Of a stretch of 64,000 nucleotides of DNA, positions 45,571-55,921 are shown one piece after another. The first letter of the stretch is position 1. Every line of letters begins with the position of its first letter. This DNA is from Bryopsis sp. KO-2023. Lineage: Eukaryota > Chlorophyta > Ulvophyceae > Bryopsidales > Bryopsidaceae. Both the position numbers and the translations under genes were made by a program. The stretch covers positions 1,984,001-2,048,000 of the forward strand of contig BSYQ01000005.1 of assembly GCA_030272585.1 (NCBI GenBank), written 5' to 3'. The notes beneath the pieces are model-generated. The model was not told the DNA's origin and searched no databases. It worked only from the letters and a program-made list of their open reading frames with translations.

Positions 45571-48500
45571 CTATTCTCTTCCTTTCTGCAACTCTTTTCT
45601 TTCTTTCTCTTTAAATGCGCGAAGTATATCTGGTGCGTTAACCAGATTAGCTTCAGGTTCCCAAGTAGCGTCAAGTAGATCGTATCCTTTCCACAGCACT
45701 AGGTATTCACGATTGCGTTTACCTCTAGCCCTTAGGATATTTTCGACCTCATACTCTACTTCGCTACCAATCAACTCTCCTTCTGGAGGTTGTATCTGCC
45801 TGCTGTTATCACTCGAGGCGTGATAACGCTTGAACTTAGAAACATGAAACACTGGGTGAATGAGCCATGTTTCCGGAAGTTGAACTCTGTAAGCCACCTT
45901 TGATATTTTCTCCACAATTTCAAAGGGACCCACAAATCGACGGCGCAGTTTGGGACTCACTTTGTTCAAAGCAGCCAACGGAATAAAACGGCTTTTTATC
46001 AGGACTTTATCCCCTTTCTCAAAAACAATATCTTTCCTCTTCTTGTTTGCACTCACACACATTCTGTGTTGTGCTCTAGAGTAATATGCTTTTGCGGTAT
46101 CTAAGTCCTGTGCCATCCGTGCTACCATAGTCTTAACTGCTTCCACTTGAAATTGCGTTGCCGTCCCACCAATGTTTGGTGTTTCTGGATGGTACCCATA
46201 CATCAAGTATGCAGGTGCGAACCCTGTACTCGCATTCACTGCATTGTTTGCTGCAAACTCTGCTGTAGGTAAATACTCAACCCACTTATGGGGATACCTC
46301 TCAGCATATGGCCTTAAGAAATTTTCCAGAGTACGTATGGTAACCTCACTCTGCCCATCCGTTTGAGGGTGGTAAGCTGTACTCATACGAATCTCTGTAC
46401 CCAGAGCTTTAAAAAGCGTCTGCCAGAACTTGCTGGTAAAGCGAGGGTCTCTATCAGACACAATCACTTTAGGTAGGCCATGGTTGCGGTAAACATGTTC
46501 GATAAAAAGTTGGGCATATCCTGCAGCGGTAATCTCTTTAGTACATGGGGCGAAATGCACAAACTTGGTAAGTCTATCGACAAAGACAGCTACAGCACTA
46601 AACCCATTGGATGCTGGTAGATCTGTCACCAAGTCAGTGGTAATCTGCTCCCACTTCCGCTCAGGTATTGGCAGGGGTTGAAGTAAGCCCATAGGCTTCT
46701 GTGTGTCAGCCTTTATTTGTTGGCACACAGGGCATTCGCGCACAAATGCCTTCAACTCATTCATCCACCCCTTCCACCAATATCGCCGCGCTAGGATTTC
46801 TCCTGTTCGCGCTGGTCCTGTATGGCCTGCTGAAGGTGTCTCATGGCACTCCTTCATGATCTTATTGCGCTGGCCTTTAGGAACCACCACTTTCTCGACT
46901 AATCCTCTCTTTGGGACCGTCCAGAGTATTCCCTCTCTGAGGAAATATCCCTCAACTTCCTCGCCACTCTCAAGCTTCCGCAATATCTTCACCAAGGAAT
47001 TATCAGCTTGGAGGGCTTGTTTCCACTCGTCTTGGCTTGCTTGATGCACTTGCCAAGTGGAAATGTTCATCGCAGTTTCCACGGGCTTAGGAACACTGCG
47101 GGAGAGAGCATCTGCTAACACATTAGCCTTGCCTTTGATATAGGAGATCTTGGGGTTGATCGAAGTCAGGTACCCCGCCTCAAGCCATCTTGCTTGGGTT
47201 CTAGAAAGGTTCCTCTGCGACAGAATATGTGTCAGAGGTTGGTGGTCAGTGAACACTGTTACTCCACCCGCACAACCTTCTAGATAATGTCTCCACTGCA
47301 CCATCGCATAACATATTGCACACAACTCTTTGTCGTATGGTGCATAGTTAAGCTCGGCAGGCTTGAATCTACGTGAGAGGTAAGCTATTGGCTGTAGCCC
47401 CTCTCCGTGATCCTGTGTTAACACGGCACCGATGGCCTCATTCGACGCATCAGTGATCACAGTGTAAGGCAGTGACGCATCTGGAAAAATAAGGACGGGA
47501 GCTTGACTTAAACGCTTTTTCAGTTCATTGAATGCGCCACGCTCAACCTGTCCCCATCTCCAGGGATGGTCTTTTTTCACTAAGTCATGGAGTGGTCCAG
47601 CAACATGTGCAAACTGGGGAATGAATTTTCTGTAGTATGAAACCATTCCAAGGAAACTACGTACATCACTAACACTCTGTAGTTCCTTCCACTCCTTCAC
47701 TGCCTTCACTTTTTGTTCCTGTGGTTTTAACCCACTTCCGCTAATGCGGTAGCCAAGATAGTCTACTGTTGCGACAGCCAGCTCACTTTTACTTGCCTTA
47801 GCAAAAAGCTGATATTCTGCTAGTCGCGACAGGACTTTCTCTAAGTGTTCGGCATGCTGTTCCATGTTTTCAGAGAAGATGAGTATGTCATCGATAAAGA
47901 CAACAACAAAATCATCTAAAAACTCTGCGAGTAGGTCTTGCACTAGAGTTTGGAATTGCGCTGGGCAATTGGTTAGCCCAAAAGGCGCTACCAAAAACTC
48001 AAAGTGACCGTATCTCGTGCGGAACGCTGTTTTATCTGTATCAGATGGCCTTACTGGAAATTGCCAATAGCCTGATCGCAGATCTAACTTCGAGAACACT
48101 TTGGCTTTGAACACTCTATCCATCAATTCTTCTGGCAGGGGTAAAGGATACCGGTTTTTCACCGTCACCTTATTGATCCACCTGTAATCCACACACATCC
48201 TTAAGCCTCCATCCTTTTTCGGTACAAATAGGATTGGCGCGCCCCAAGGGGACTCGGATGGTTTGATTTTCTTCTGTTCCAGAAGATAGTCCACTTGTGC
48301 TTTCACTTCATCCAGCTCTGCTGGTGAAAGCTTGTATATTGGACGATGGATAGGTGTTGGATCCTCCAGGTCTATCTTAAACTCATGACCTTTTCTCTTC
48401 GGAGGGATCCCTGGGGGTAAATCACGAGGGAACACACCACGGTGTGTTTCTACCACCTTTTTAATTTCGGCAGGGGTGTCTGAACGAATAAGTTTGCCAA

Positions 48501-49587
48501 TCTCATCCTCAGTGTTGAATGGCTGTGTTCGCTCTATTGCGTCAGGCAATTCATGTTGGCCTAAAGCTTTCTCTTCAGATTCTTGCACTACAACCATGAA
48601 TGCTGTCTCTGTTTTGAGATGACGCATCATTCGTTTAGCTGAACACTCAGTCACTGGCACTTCTTGCAGTATCGACTGTACTTTTCGTTCAGGTTCAATA
48701 CTCTCTTGGGTTGGATGACGCAACGGGAGATGAAACACTTGGCTGTTTTTGCAAACTGAAATCTCATTCTGCTGAAAGTCTATGCGGGGGTTTTCTTTCT
48801 GCAACCAAGGCATGCCCAATATTAGGTCATAACCAAGGTCTGGGAACAGATCCGCTTTCATTTTGCACTTCAGCCCTCCTATCTTTACTCGGAGGTTGTT
48901 ACAGCTGCCAGCCAGTTCTTTAATATCTCCGTTTGCCAACATTGCTCTCTTGGAGCTTGGTGTAATCGACAACCCGAGATCACGCGCTACCTTATCATTG
49001 ATATAGTTTGCGGTACTTCCACAATCAATGAATGCATAAAGGTCCGTGGTCTTGATCCGTGCTTTTACTTCGTACCCTCTCACAGGCACTTCTTGAATTT
49101 TTAACAGAGGGCATGTGTCACCTTTGGTTGACGAAGTTGATCGAACTTCTGACACATTAACTCGCTCTGTGGTAGACCGCTGGGTTGTTTCTGACCCACT
49201 ATCGTCTACGTCTGCAGGCAGGGACTCCTGTAGACTACTCTGCGACTCCAATGAGCCCACAGATTCACTAACAGAGGGAAGAGATGCAGATGACGCATGA
49301 GGCGCGTCCATCTCATCCGGTGTGCTTTCCTCCTGTTCATTTTTCCAATCGCAGTTGTCATGTGCCGATTGGGTAGATGTGGAGAGTGTCTCTGTTCTCT
49401 CTTCACGCGGTGTACTAGTCCGCTCCTCAGGTTTTCCGCTGTGAGTACTTTTAACCTTTTTCGAGGCACCTACTTTTGATCTATGCTTCCTACGCCGCCT
49501 ACGAACTCTATTTCGCTTACGACGTTTGCGTCGGCCAGGCTCAGACGAAGCAGTTTCCTGCCTGGCGGTCAGTTTAACATTTTTTTT
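45571..49587 (-). CDS. pol: chromovirus Pol polyprotein (PR-RT-RH-IN-chromodomain)
   Basis: The frame is open from the gag overlap (49587) to the stop at 45571; the first internal ATG (49311) opens 1246 aa. Counting from that ATG: aspartic protease DCGS (96-99), where the usual Ser/Thr is Cys; reverse transcriptase with VDYRWIN and FIDD (472-475); RNase H from about 615 (VITDASNEAIGAVL); integrase zinc site H822, H829, C859, C862; catalytic triad D892, D952, E988 with the D-35-E spacing; and a chromodomain at about 1187-1236 (YLVLWKGYDLLDATWEPE). The stretch between the frameshift site and the ATG is strongly basic (RRKRRKRNRVRRRRRK). The chromodomain suggests that integration is directed to chromatin with particular histone marks. 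All key residues are present, with no stop or frameshift. Confidence 0.95.
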   Translation of the reverse strand, partial: KKNVKLTARQETASSEPGRRKRRKRNRVRRRRRKHRSKVGASKKVKSTHSGKPEERTSTPREERTETLSTSTQSAHDNCDWKNEQEESTPDEMDAPHASSASLPSVSESVGSLESQSSLQESLPADVDDSGSETTQRSTTERVNVSEVRSTSSTKGDTCPLLKIQEVPVRGYEVKARIKTTDLYAFIDCGSTANYINDKVARDLGLSITPSSKRAMLANGDIKELAGSCNNLRVKIGGLKCKMKADLFPDLGYDLILGMPWLQKENPRIDFQQNEISVCKNSQVFHLPLRHPTQESIEPERKVQSILQEVPVTECSAKRMMRHLKTETAFMVVVQESEEKALGQHELPDAIERTQPFNTEDEIGKLIRSDTPAEIKKVVETHRGVFPRDLPPGIPPKRKGHEFKIDLEDPTPIHRPIYKLSPAELDEVKAQVDYLLEQKKIKPSESPWGAPILFVPKKDGGLRMCVDYRWINKVTVKNRYPLPLPEELMDRVFKAKVFSKLDLRSGYWQFPVRPSDTDKTAFRTRYGHFEFLVAPFGLTNCPAQFQTLVQDLLAEFLDDFVVVFIDDILIFSENMEQHAEHLEKVLSRLAEYQLFAKASKSELAVATVDYLGYRISGSGLKPQEQKVKAVKEWKELQSVSDVRSFLGMVSYYRKFIPQFAHVAGPLHDLVKKDHPWRWGQVERGAFNELKKRLSQAPVLIFPDASLPYTVITDASNEAIGAVLTQDHGEGLQPIAYLSRRFKPAELNYAPYDKELCAICYAMVQWRHYLEGCAGGVTVFTDHQPLTHILSQRNLSRTQARWLEAGYLTSINPKISYIKGKANVLADALSRSVPKPVETAMNISTWQVHQASQDEWKQALQADNSLVKILRKLESGEEVEGYFLREGILWTVPKRGLVEKVVVPKGQRNKIMKECHETPSAGHTGPARTGEILARRYWWKGWMNELKAFVRECPVCQQIKADTQKPMGLLQPLPIPERKWEQITTDLVTDLPASNGFSAVAVFVDRLTKFVHFAPCTKEITAAGYAQLFIEHVYRNHGLPKVIVSDRDPRFTSKFWQTLFKALGTEIRMSTAYHPQTDGQSEVTIRTLENFLRPYAERYPHKWVEYLPTAEFAANNAVNASTGFAPAYLMYGYHPETPNIGGTATQFQVEAVKTMVARMAQDLDTAKAYYSRAQHRMCVSANKKRKDIVFEKGDKVLIKSRFIPLAALNKVSPKLRRRFVGPFEIVEKISKVAYRVQLPETWLIHPVFHVSKFKRYHASSDNSRQIQPPEGELIGSEVEYEVENILRARGKRNREYLVLWKGYDLLDATWEPEANLVNAPDILRAFKEKERKELQKGRE

Positions 49588-52220
49588 ACATCGGGGAGGT
49601 TTTTCACCTCCTCCAATCTAGGACATTGCCTCACAGGGTGGCCCTTCTTTCCACAAAGATAACAATTATATCCCCCTCCCCCCTGGGGGTTCTGTCTTCC
49701 CTGATTGGCTTGTCCTCTTCCACGGTTACCACCACCGCGTCCACGTCCACCACCACCACGTCCTCCTCCTCGTCCTTGTTGCTGTTGCTGCTGCTGTTGC
49801 ACTCCTGCGGCAGCTTGTGGTGGTGCTTGGGCTGGTGGTGTAGGGTTCTGCTGCTGCTGACCCTGATTCTGGCCTTTCTTCTTTCTTCCACCACGCCAGA
49901 CTCCTTTCTTTTTCTGATTGGTTTGCCCTCCTTGGCCTTGTGTTCCAACTCCAAGGGCTTCCAATCGTTCGGCGGATATGATGGCGGCCTCGACATCTCG
50001 AGGTACCGTTGCTGCGACTAACTTCTGAACTTCACTTTTAAGTCCATCCACGAAGAGCAAATACTGGTGATCCTCTTCGAGGTCTGGAATCCTCAAGACT
50101 AACCGCTGAAACTCTTTGACGAATTGTTTCACGGTTCCAGTCTGCTTGAGTTTATGGAGGTCACGCCACGCTTCATCTCGATCACTAGAGAATTCGAAAG
50201 CTGTAGCTAAGCCATCCATGAAGTCCATCCAGTCACGGAAGGGTGGTCTTTCACCTCGGTGAATTTTCAACTCTTGCATCGTTAACCAATCCGAGGCAGC
50301 TCCATAAAGGTTAGTGGCCATAATCGACTGCCACTGTGCTTCATGCACTCCGCAGGTTCTCAAGTACCGCGTCATGAGCACTTGCCATTTACGGGCTTTT
50401 GGTTCTCCACTTCCGTTAAATGCGCGAGGCATTTGCAACTTGACGGTGCTAGGCAACCACTGTCCTTGCCTAGGAGGTCCTGGGCCTGCTGGTCCAGCGC
50501 CACCTCCACCTCCACCTCCATCAGGAGGTCCACCGGGAGGTCCACCGCCTCCACCATCTCCACCGCCGCCACCACCTCCTCCGCCATCAGGCGCACCTGG
50601 AATGCGGGAAGGTGGGCGGTTTCGTCTGTCGCGGTAATCATCACCGCCATCATCATCTGGGTCGTCATCACCAGGGTCTCCAAAGTTACCTCGCATGCGA
50701 GGAACTCGACTGGGTCCACCAGTAGACTCATATGAACCAAGTGCAGCAAAGGGATTATTTTCTACCCTTGCTCCCAAAGCACTTAACCCAAGTCCCAATC
50801 TTCCAGTACGTGTGGGGATCTGCATGGGTTCTTTTCCTTTCTCTTCTCTGACCTGTGCCTTAGCACGCTCAAGGTCAATTTGATATAACACTTCTGCTGA
50901 GGAGAGAACTCTTGGGTTAGTTCGTGTGGGTCTACGTGATCCATCGGCAGAGTCGGGTTCTGAGATGCGTACTCCAGGCTGAGCTCTTGTACTTGGAGGT
51001 ATCAATTGAGGGAATGTGAAATCAGCGTCTGGTGCGCTGTCCACTGCAGTGCATGGTGGTGCTTCTGCAGCAACAATTTCACCCTCCTCGACCTGTACTG
51101 CTGGAGGAGCCGGTATTGTTGAGGTTCCTGCCCCAACCATTCCTACCGCGAAGCTCTGGTCTAGTGGCGGCCATGATGCAGCCAACTGCTTTACTGATTT
51201 CTTCGGCAGCGGCATCCCAAAGGCTGAGTCCTCAGGCTCAGGAGAAGTTGATTCTTCACGCTCTGGTGATACTGCACGAGCATCACTTCCACTTTGGGCA
51301 CTCTGACTTCCGCCACTCACATCCTCCATGCTTCGTTCCAGGCCAGATAATCTTAAGGCAACCACATCAGCTGCATCTTGCTGCTGATCCCAGGTTTTGG
51401 ATGCCTTTTTCTCCAAGGCAATCAAATCTTTTTGAATTGCTACTCTTGAGCTCTGCAAACGCTTCACCTCAGCACCTTGTTTATGCAAGGACTCCCGAAA
51501 CAATTCTAGAGTCCGTTCGACTTTTTCGTTGGAATCCGCAACAGTTCCTAATAAGCCTTCAATTCTCCGCCCTTGAACTAGGGATAACTCGGAGAGTTGG
51601 TTTAACTGAAGTGCTGATGCTTCAGTTGCTTCTTTTAGGTCAGCAAAACGAGAGTCCGCTAGAATGTCTGCGGCATCCATTCTCCTCGTTATTGCGTCCA
51701 CAGAAGCTTTGATCTCGGCTCTTTCTTTTCTATGGTCGATATCTTGGCGTAATAGCCTCTGCTCGTATCGACTATGTTGAGCCGCTACTGAATCCAGCTT
51801 CTGCTGTTGCGACACCACCGCATGCTGTGTGGCCTCAACCTGTTGCGCATGCTGGTGCTGTGTTTCCAGCGCCTGCCCAATCACCTCTGATGCGCCAGCC
51901 AGTTGGTTCGACACAGAGGCCTCAGTATGGGCTAGCCTCTGCCCCAGTGTCTGGTCAACTTGCTGCAGGTGACCCCTTAGCCCGTGGGCTAAATCGTCCA
52001 CACGGTCATGGACCGCATCCACATCCTCTCTTAAGGCTTCCGCATCAGCTCCCATGTCTATGTCGACAGCTGCTTGCTGGACATTGTGGATGTTCTGGAC
52101 GTTTATTTGTTGATACACAACATTGGGTGCGTCAGACAATTCCTCATCGAACTCAGGTTCAATCCCTGGCTCTTCAACTTGAGGCTCGCGCACTGCCAAT
52201 GCGTGTTCACGGTCAGCCAT
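49569..52220 (-). CDS. gag: chromovirus Gag with long coiled coil and CCHC knuckle
   Basis: 883 aa from ATG 52218-52220. Residues 1-300 are dominated by Gln/Ala/Leu-rich coiled coil, followed by an acidic/Pro linker and a Gly/Pro/Asp-rich hinge at about 530-575. The retrotransposon Gag capsid region at about 600-760 includes ASDWLTMQEL and KQFVKEFQRLVLRIPDL. After it come RGGGRGG-type basic tracts and one zinc knuckle, CYLCGKKGHPVRQC (853-866, C-x2-C-x4-H-x4-C). Gag forms the particle and packages RNA; the knuckle binds nucleic acid. It is longer than most chromoviral Gags (300-500 aa) because of the N-terminal coiled coil. Confidence 0.93.
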   Translation of the reverse strand: MADREHALAVREPQVEEPGIEPEFDEELSDAPNVVYQQINVQNIHNVQQAAVDIDMGADAEALREDVDAVHDRVDDLAHGLRGHLQQVDQTLGQRLAHTEASVSNQLAGASEVIGQALETQHQHAQQVEATQHAVVSQQQKLDSVAAQHSRYEQRLLRQDIDHRKERAEIKASVDAITRRMDAADILADSRFADLKEATEASALQLNQLSELSLVQGRRIEGLLGTVADSNEKVERTLELFRESLHKQGAEVKRLQSSRVAIQKDLIALEKKASKTWDQQQDAADVVALRLSGLERSMEDVSGGSQSAQSGSDARAVSPEREESTSPEPEDSAFGMPLPKKSVKQLAASWPPLDQSFAVGMVGAGTSTIPAPPAVQVEEGEIVAAEAPPCTAVDSAPDADFTFPQLIPPSTRAQPGVRISEPDSADGSRRPTRTNPRVLSSAEVLYQIDLERAKAQVREEKGKEPMQIPTRTGRLGLGLSALGARVENNPFAALGSYESTGGPSRVPRMRGNFGDPGDDDPDDDGGDDYRDRRNRPPSRIPGAPDGGGGGGGGGDGGGGGPPGGPPDGGGGGGGAGPAGPGPPRQGQWLPSTVKLQMPRAFNGSGEPKARKWQVLMTRYLRTCGVHEAQWQSIMATNLYGAASDWLTMQELKIHRGERPPFRDWMDFMDGLATAFEFSSDRDEAWRDLHKLKQTGTVKQFVKEFQRLVLRIPDLEEDHQYLLFVDGLKSEVQKLVAATVPRDVEAAIISAERLEALGVGTQGQGGQTNQKKKGVWRGGRKKKGQNQGQQQQNPTPPAQAPPQAAAGVQQQQQQQQGRGGGRGGGGRGRGGGNRGRGQANQGRQNPQGGGGYNCYLCGKKGHPVRQCPRLEEVKNLPDVKKMLN
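49581..49587 (-). promoter_or_regulatory. -1 ribosomal frameshift site (A AAA AAA)
   Basis: The last gag codons read GTA AAA AAA ATG TTA AAC TGA. The in-frame heptamer A-AAA-AAA fits the X XXY YYZ rule. The -1 frame continues without interruption into pol, past the gag stop at 49569-49571. Confidence 0.75.
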
Positions 52221-52350
52221 GGTCTCTCAGCCACTATTTGGGAGTACTCAACAACCACGGTTGGAGTTTCTCTCTACCAAACAAACAAACAAAAACGTTT
52301 GTTGCGCCACGTTCACAAGTTTCGATCTCAAGAACTTAAAGTTCTTGCCT

Positions 52351-52363
52351 CGCTCCGAAACCA
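52351..52363 (-). promoter_or_regulatory. primer binding site of the chromovirus
   Basis: TGGTTTCGGAGCG on the minus strand, two bases inside the 5' LTR. It would pair with a tRNA ending CGCTCCGAAACCA. The same TGGTTTCGGAGC core lies beside the LTRs of the TRIM copies and of the 57.2-63.7-kb element. Confidence 0.75.
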
Positions 52364-52365
52364 AT

Positions 52366-52785
52366 TGATAGTGAAGCTTGTGGGTGACGCAATAGTGGTC
52401 GGCTGTGTTGGTTGGATTCGTGATAACTTGCTGGCTAACGCAAGTATACTTGTGGGGTTTGTTGGTTTAGACAACTCTCTAGCTAGCGCGGTTGTGAACG
52501 CTACTAGAGCACTTGGGTTGGGAAGTGATTGCGTCAGGCAAACACTTAACACACACACACACAAACACACACACAAGCGGGAACACACCAATCCCACGAA
52601 TCCCGAGTTCTTACAAAATAAAGTGAATGTCAAAACAACGAGTGGGCCTCTTAAGTACCCCTAAGTGTAGTACGCTGACGCATGCCCCAAACTCTGGGTC
52701 TAATCTGTCTTACTCGCGAACCCACATGCGTCAGCCACCCTCGGCTCTATCCCAAACTACCTCGTATAGCGCTAAAAGACTAACA
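52366..52785 (-). repeat. 5' LTR of the chromovirus
   Basis: 420 bp, read as identical to 42693-43112. It starts transcription on the minus strand. The duplication CATTC follows at 52786-52790. Confidence 0.92.
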
Positions 52786-53789
52786 CATTCGGGACAAGCG
52801 TTCACAGATAGGTACTTCCAAGCGTAAAGCAACGATTCCCAAGTTCGCGTCAGTCTCACAGGTCAGGTTTTTGCGTTGGGAAGCAAAAAAATACGGTATT
52901 CAAAGCCGGACGCATATGGCGGCGAAAGGACGTCCAACCTGGGAGATTGGTTATTCGCTCTGAGTGAATAGATGGAGATGTCAAGGATAGTGGATCCATA
53001 TGAGCATGGGACCTTCCTTAAAGGTTACGCGCACAATTGGTTTCGCAGGATCACCGAGAAGCTTGGGAGAGAAGGAAAAGTGTAAAAACTACGACTCTGA
53101 GTAGTCTGCCAATCCTGATTCAGCCAACCTGCGAGGTTGCAAACGCGTTCTGAACGAAAGAAGAGAGTTCAAACCCCAAAGTCGAGTTACAAGAATGCCT
53201 CTGAGGTGCTGCCAAATACCCTTGGCTGCTGTTTCTGCCAAACAATGTTTCAGTGAGTTATAGGAAGAAAGCAAGACATACAAACAGTAGCGACCAACCG
53301 TTCTATAGTTCGAAAGGATTTGTATCGCACCGACGGGTCCGACCCATAAAGACTTCAGTCTTCCTAGTAAGCCGGAACCAGAGCTGGGCAATACCGTATC
53401 GACCCCAAAAACACGGTACGGTATCGGATTTTATCACGGTACGTACAACATCGGTACTGGGTCGGTACAATAAGTTGTCGCCAACGACCGGCACCCGTTA
53501 AAGGATCGTTGTTGCAACGTGTCACTAGCGTTGTTGTACCGCCCTAGACGGTTCGAGTAACGATGTTCGTTACAACAACGTAATGGCATTGCAGTAACGT
53601 CATGACGGTATTTGTAACGACCTGGGTCGTTGTTGTACCGACATTGGGTCGGTATTGTACCGACCTGCACGATGTTGTACCGCCCTCACAACTAAGCACA
53701 TAATAGTGTGCTAATTGGGTGCCAATCAGTTGGGAACTAACTTAGTTATTAAAGAACGAAGTAGTACTTATTATACATATTTTTAGAGT

Positions 53790-54142
53790 ATGATTGACGT
53801 GAGCCAAGCTCACCAACCACCGATTGGAGGGTGTCGGTTGACAGTGTCAACTTGACACTGGGAATCGAACTCGGGTTAGCTAAGTCCGAGTCGAGAACAC
53901 TAAACCAATAGCGAACCCCACCACAGGGACGCTCAAATGGGGGCCGTGAGCTTTAAGTACCTACTTTTAGTAATGAAAAAAAACGAGTACTTAAGGGTAA
54001 CGGCCCCCATTTAAGCGTCCCTATGGTGGGGTTCGCTATTGGTTTAGTGCTCTCGACTCGGACTTAGTTAACTCGAGTTTGATTCCCAGTATCGATCGAT
54101 ACCCTCCAGTCGGTGGCTAGTGAGCTTGGCTTACGTTAGTCA
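53790..54142. repeat. large imperfect palindrome of two tRNA-like units
   Basis: Arms of about 155-180 bp (53790-53970 and 53984-54142) surround a loop of about 13 bp. Each arm carries an A-box-like TTGGTTTAGTG and a B-box-like AGTTCGATTCCC or AGTTTGATTCCC, head to head. The left arm has a small extra palindrome (TTGACAGTGTCAA). Confidence 0.8.
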
Positions 54143-54197
54143 TGTAACGTGGTGACGTTGTAGTAACATGACGTTATTGTAACGTCCGGTCGGTACG

Positions 54198-54735
54198 TGA
54201 TACGGGATAAAGCGGCACAACCCGCAAAGGGGGCGGGCCGGTCCACCAACGTCCCGTATCGTGTATCATTTGGTTTCGGAGCCGAACTTGTGATCCGAAG
54301 GTCACGAGTTCGAGTCCTGGCGAGGCCATGGAAGTTGAGAGTGAGTTGATGCCTCTGACCCAAGAGTGGTAGTAACGAGAGGTGAAAGAGCATGAGGATC
54401 ACTGCGAAGGAGGGGAGGGGGCTGAGATCATCACAGTGATCGCCGCCGCAAAGCAAGGCAAAAGATCATAAGCTCAAGAGACTAGACGGATCAAAGGGAT
54501 AAGAACAAAGGATCAGAGGATCACAAGAAAGATCCTGGAGAACCCCCGAATAGACCTGCGAGAGAACGGTAACCCGGTAATCGCAGAGAGGGTCAAGGAG
54601 AATGGAGTAACGGGCACGAGGAGAAGGTGGTCGAGGGCGACCACTGGCCCGAGGGGGGACGAGATGATACGGGATAAAGCGGCACAACCCGCAAAGGGGG
54701 CGGGCCGGTCCACCAACGTCCCGTATCGTGTATCA
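54198..54735 (+). mobile_element. TRIM-like element, copy B (complete)
   Basis: 71-bp direct repeats (54198-54268, 54665-54735) start TGATACGGG and end GTGTATCA. The perfect 5-bp duplication GTACG lies at 54193-54197 and 54736-54740. A primer-site-like TGGTTTCGGAGCC lies at 54271-54283. The interior lacks a frame and has a B-box-like GAGTTCGAGTCC. Confidence 0.88.
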
Positions 54736-55921
54736 GTACGTCCACCGACCAAACACGTTACCGTACCGACTGTGTGCGGTACGGTACGATACGGTACAAA
54801 TGGGTTGCTGTCCAACTCTGGCCGAAACCTCGCAACAAGAAACATCCGCACCTCTGATCCAAACTGATCATTAAAGGTCACATCCATCAACATGACGTGA
54901 CAGTCTGTCATAGTAACAGATTATTTATTTAAATCGTTCTGAGCTGTCAGCACTCATTCCAAGATCTAAGGGTTCCATCCTGCTGCAGCAAGCCGGCTGC
55001 AGCATTGCTGGTTCCCTAGAATTGCAGGCCTAAACCAAGGATTTGTCAGTTCCCCTGAACTGCAGAATCCTTACAAGAAGGCCCTCTAACCTTTTACGCA
55101 GCTCAAGGACGAGATGGGAGTTCAATTTTCGCGGTACTACGAAGAGTTGAAGTCAAGACTGGCACTTCGAAAACTTGACCAGGGTCCACGTTTAGTACAG
55201 CAGTACACAATCAACTTTCACCGCCTTGCCTTGAAGATCCCAAGCGCGACCGAGCCAGAACTAATTTCCATGTTCACGGCAAGCCTAACCGCCCAAGTCC
55301 GACTACAAGTGGAAGTGGGGCAACCGAAGTAGCTGGAGGAAGCGTGTGGTTTGGCTGAGCAGGTCAGAACTTGGACAGAAGCGTAGGGACTCTTTACCAG
55401 GGAGAGACCAAGCGCATGGACTCGTGGGGTCGTTGTGTGGAGGAAGGTGACAAGGGGGTGTCAAAGGGGAAGTCGCCTTCCCCTTAAAAATCACCGACAT
55501 GGGACAGTTCTTGGCAATATTAGAAAAGAGCGTTCGCAACCCATAGATTGCGAGTCGGTTTCAGCACATTCTGAGATGTGCAGGGTGGACGGTACGCGCA
55601 AAAAAAGGAAAGCGCCAGAACAAGTGTAGCGGCGTTGTGCACTGCAACAACAAGACACCTCCACCTATGACACGGACGGAGGAAAATATTTAAGATGTCG
55701 GGGAGATTCTCTCTGAGGATGAAAAAACAACTGAGGCTGTTGCCGTCACAGTTTGGAAGGTAGGCACTCCTACACGACGACGAATGATCGTTGTAGGGAA
55801 ACTTGCAGGGACTCAGGCGAAGCTCTTTCAAAGGCAGAGGACTCGAAGTAAGGCTTTACGAATTTGATAAGTTGTTTCGCGTTACATAACGATCCTATTT
55901 TGTTTGAAAGGGGGGGGGGGA

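Larger units (their letters stand above)
42693..52785 (-). mobile_element. full-length Ty3/gypsy chromovirus, 10,093 bp
   Basis: The 420-bp LTRs at 42693-43112 and 52366-52785 start TGATAG and end AACA on the plus strand. I find no difference between them by eye. The 5-bp duplication CATTC flanks the element (42688-42692, 52786-52790). Gene order on the minus strand is gag, pol (protease, RT, RNase H, integrase, chromodomain), then a third ORF. A primer site abuts the right LTR and a G run abuts the left one. Intact frames and identical LTRs indicate a very recent insertion, probably a competent element. Confidence 0.95.
53379..54820. mobile_element. hAT-like element with GTACCG/CGGTA words, 1442 bp
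   Basis: It starts CAGAGCTGGGCAATACC (53379) and ends TTGCTGTCCAACTCTG (54820), imperfect inverted termini. The flanking octamers GCCGGAAC (53371-53378) and GCCGAAAC (54821-54828) match at seven of eight. The subterminal zones are rich in ACGGTA/GTACCG and CGTTGTTG words. The middle holds an inverted tRNA-like pair and a complete TRIM-like insertion. Confidence 0.75.
52791..55860 (+). pseudogene. decayed gag-like region split by a hAT-like insertion
   Basis: Plus-strand fragments flank the element at 53379-54820. The 52972-53083 frame contains KGYAHNWFRRITEK. The 55114-55332 frame has Gag-like content (VQQYTINFHRLALKIPSATE, a run typical of Ty3/gypsy capsid) and then meets a TAG at 55330-55332. 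A further weak open stretch follows it. It is probably the body of the retroelement whose LTR and primer site remain at 42313-42559. Confidence 0.5.

Noticed and set aside
51032..51712. 226-codon plus-strand open frame
   Set aside because: It is the antisense of the chromovirus gag coiled-coil region and has no domain of its own.
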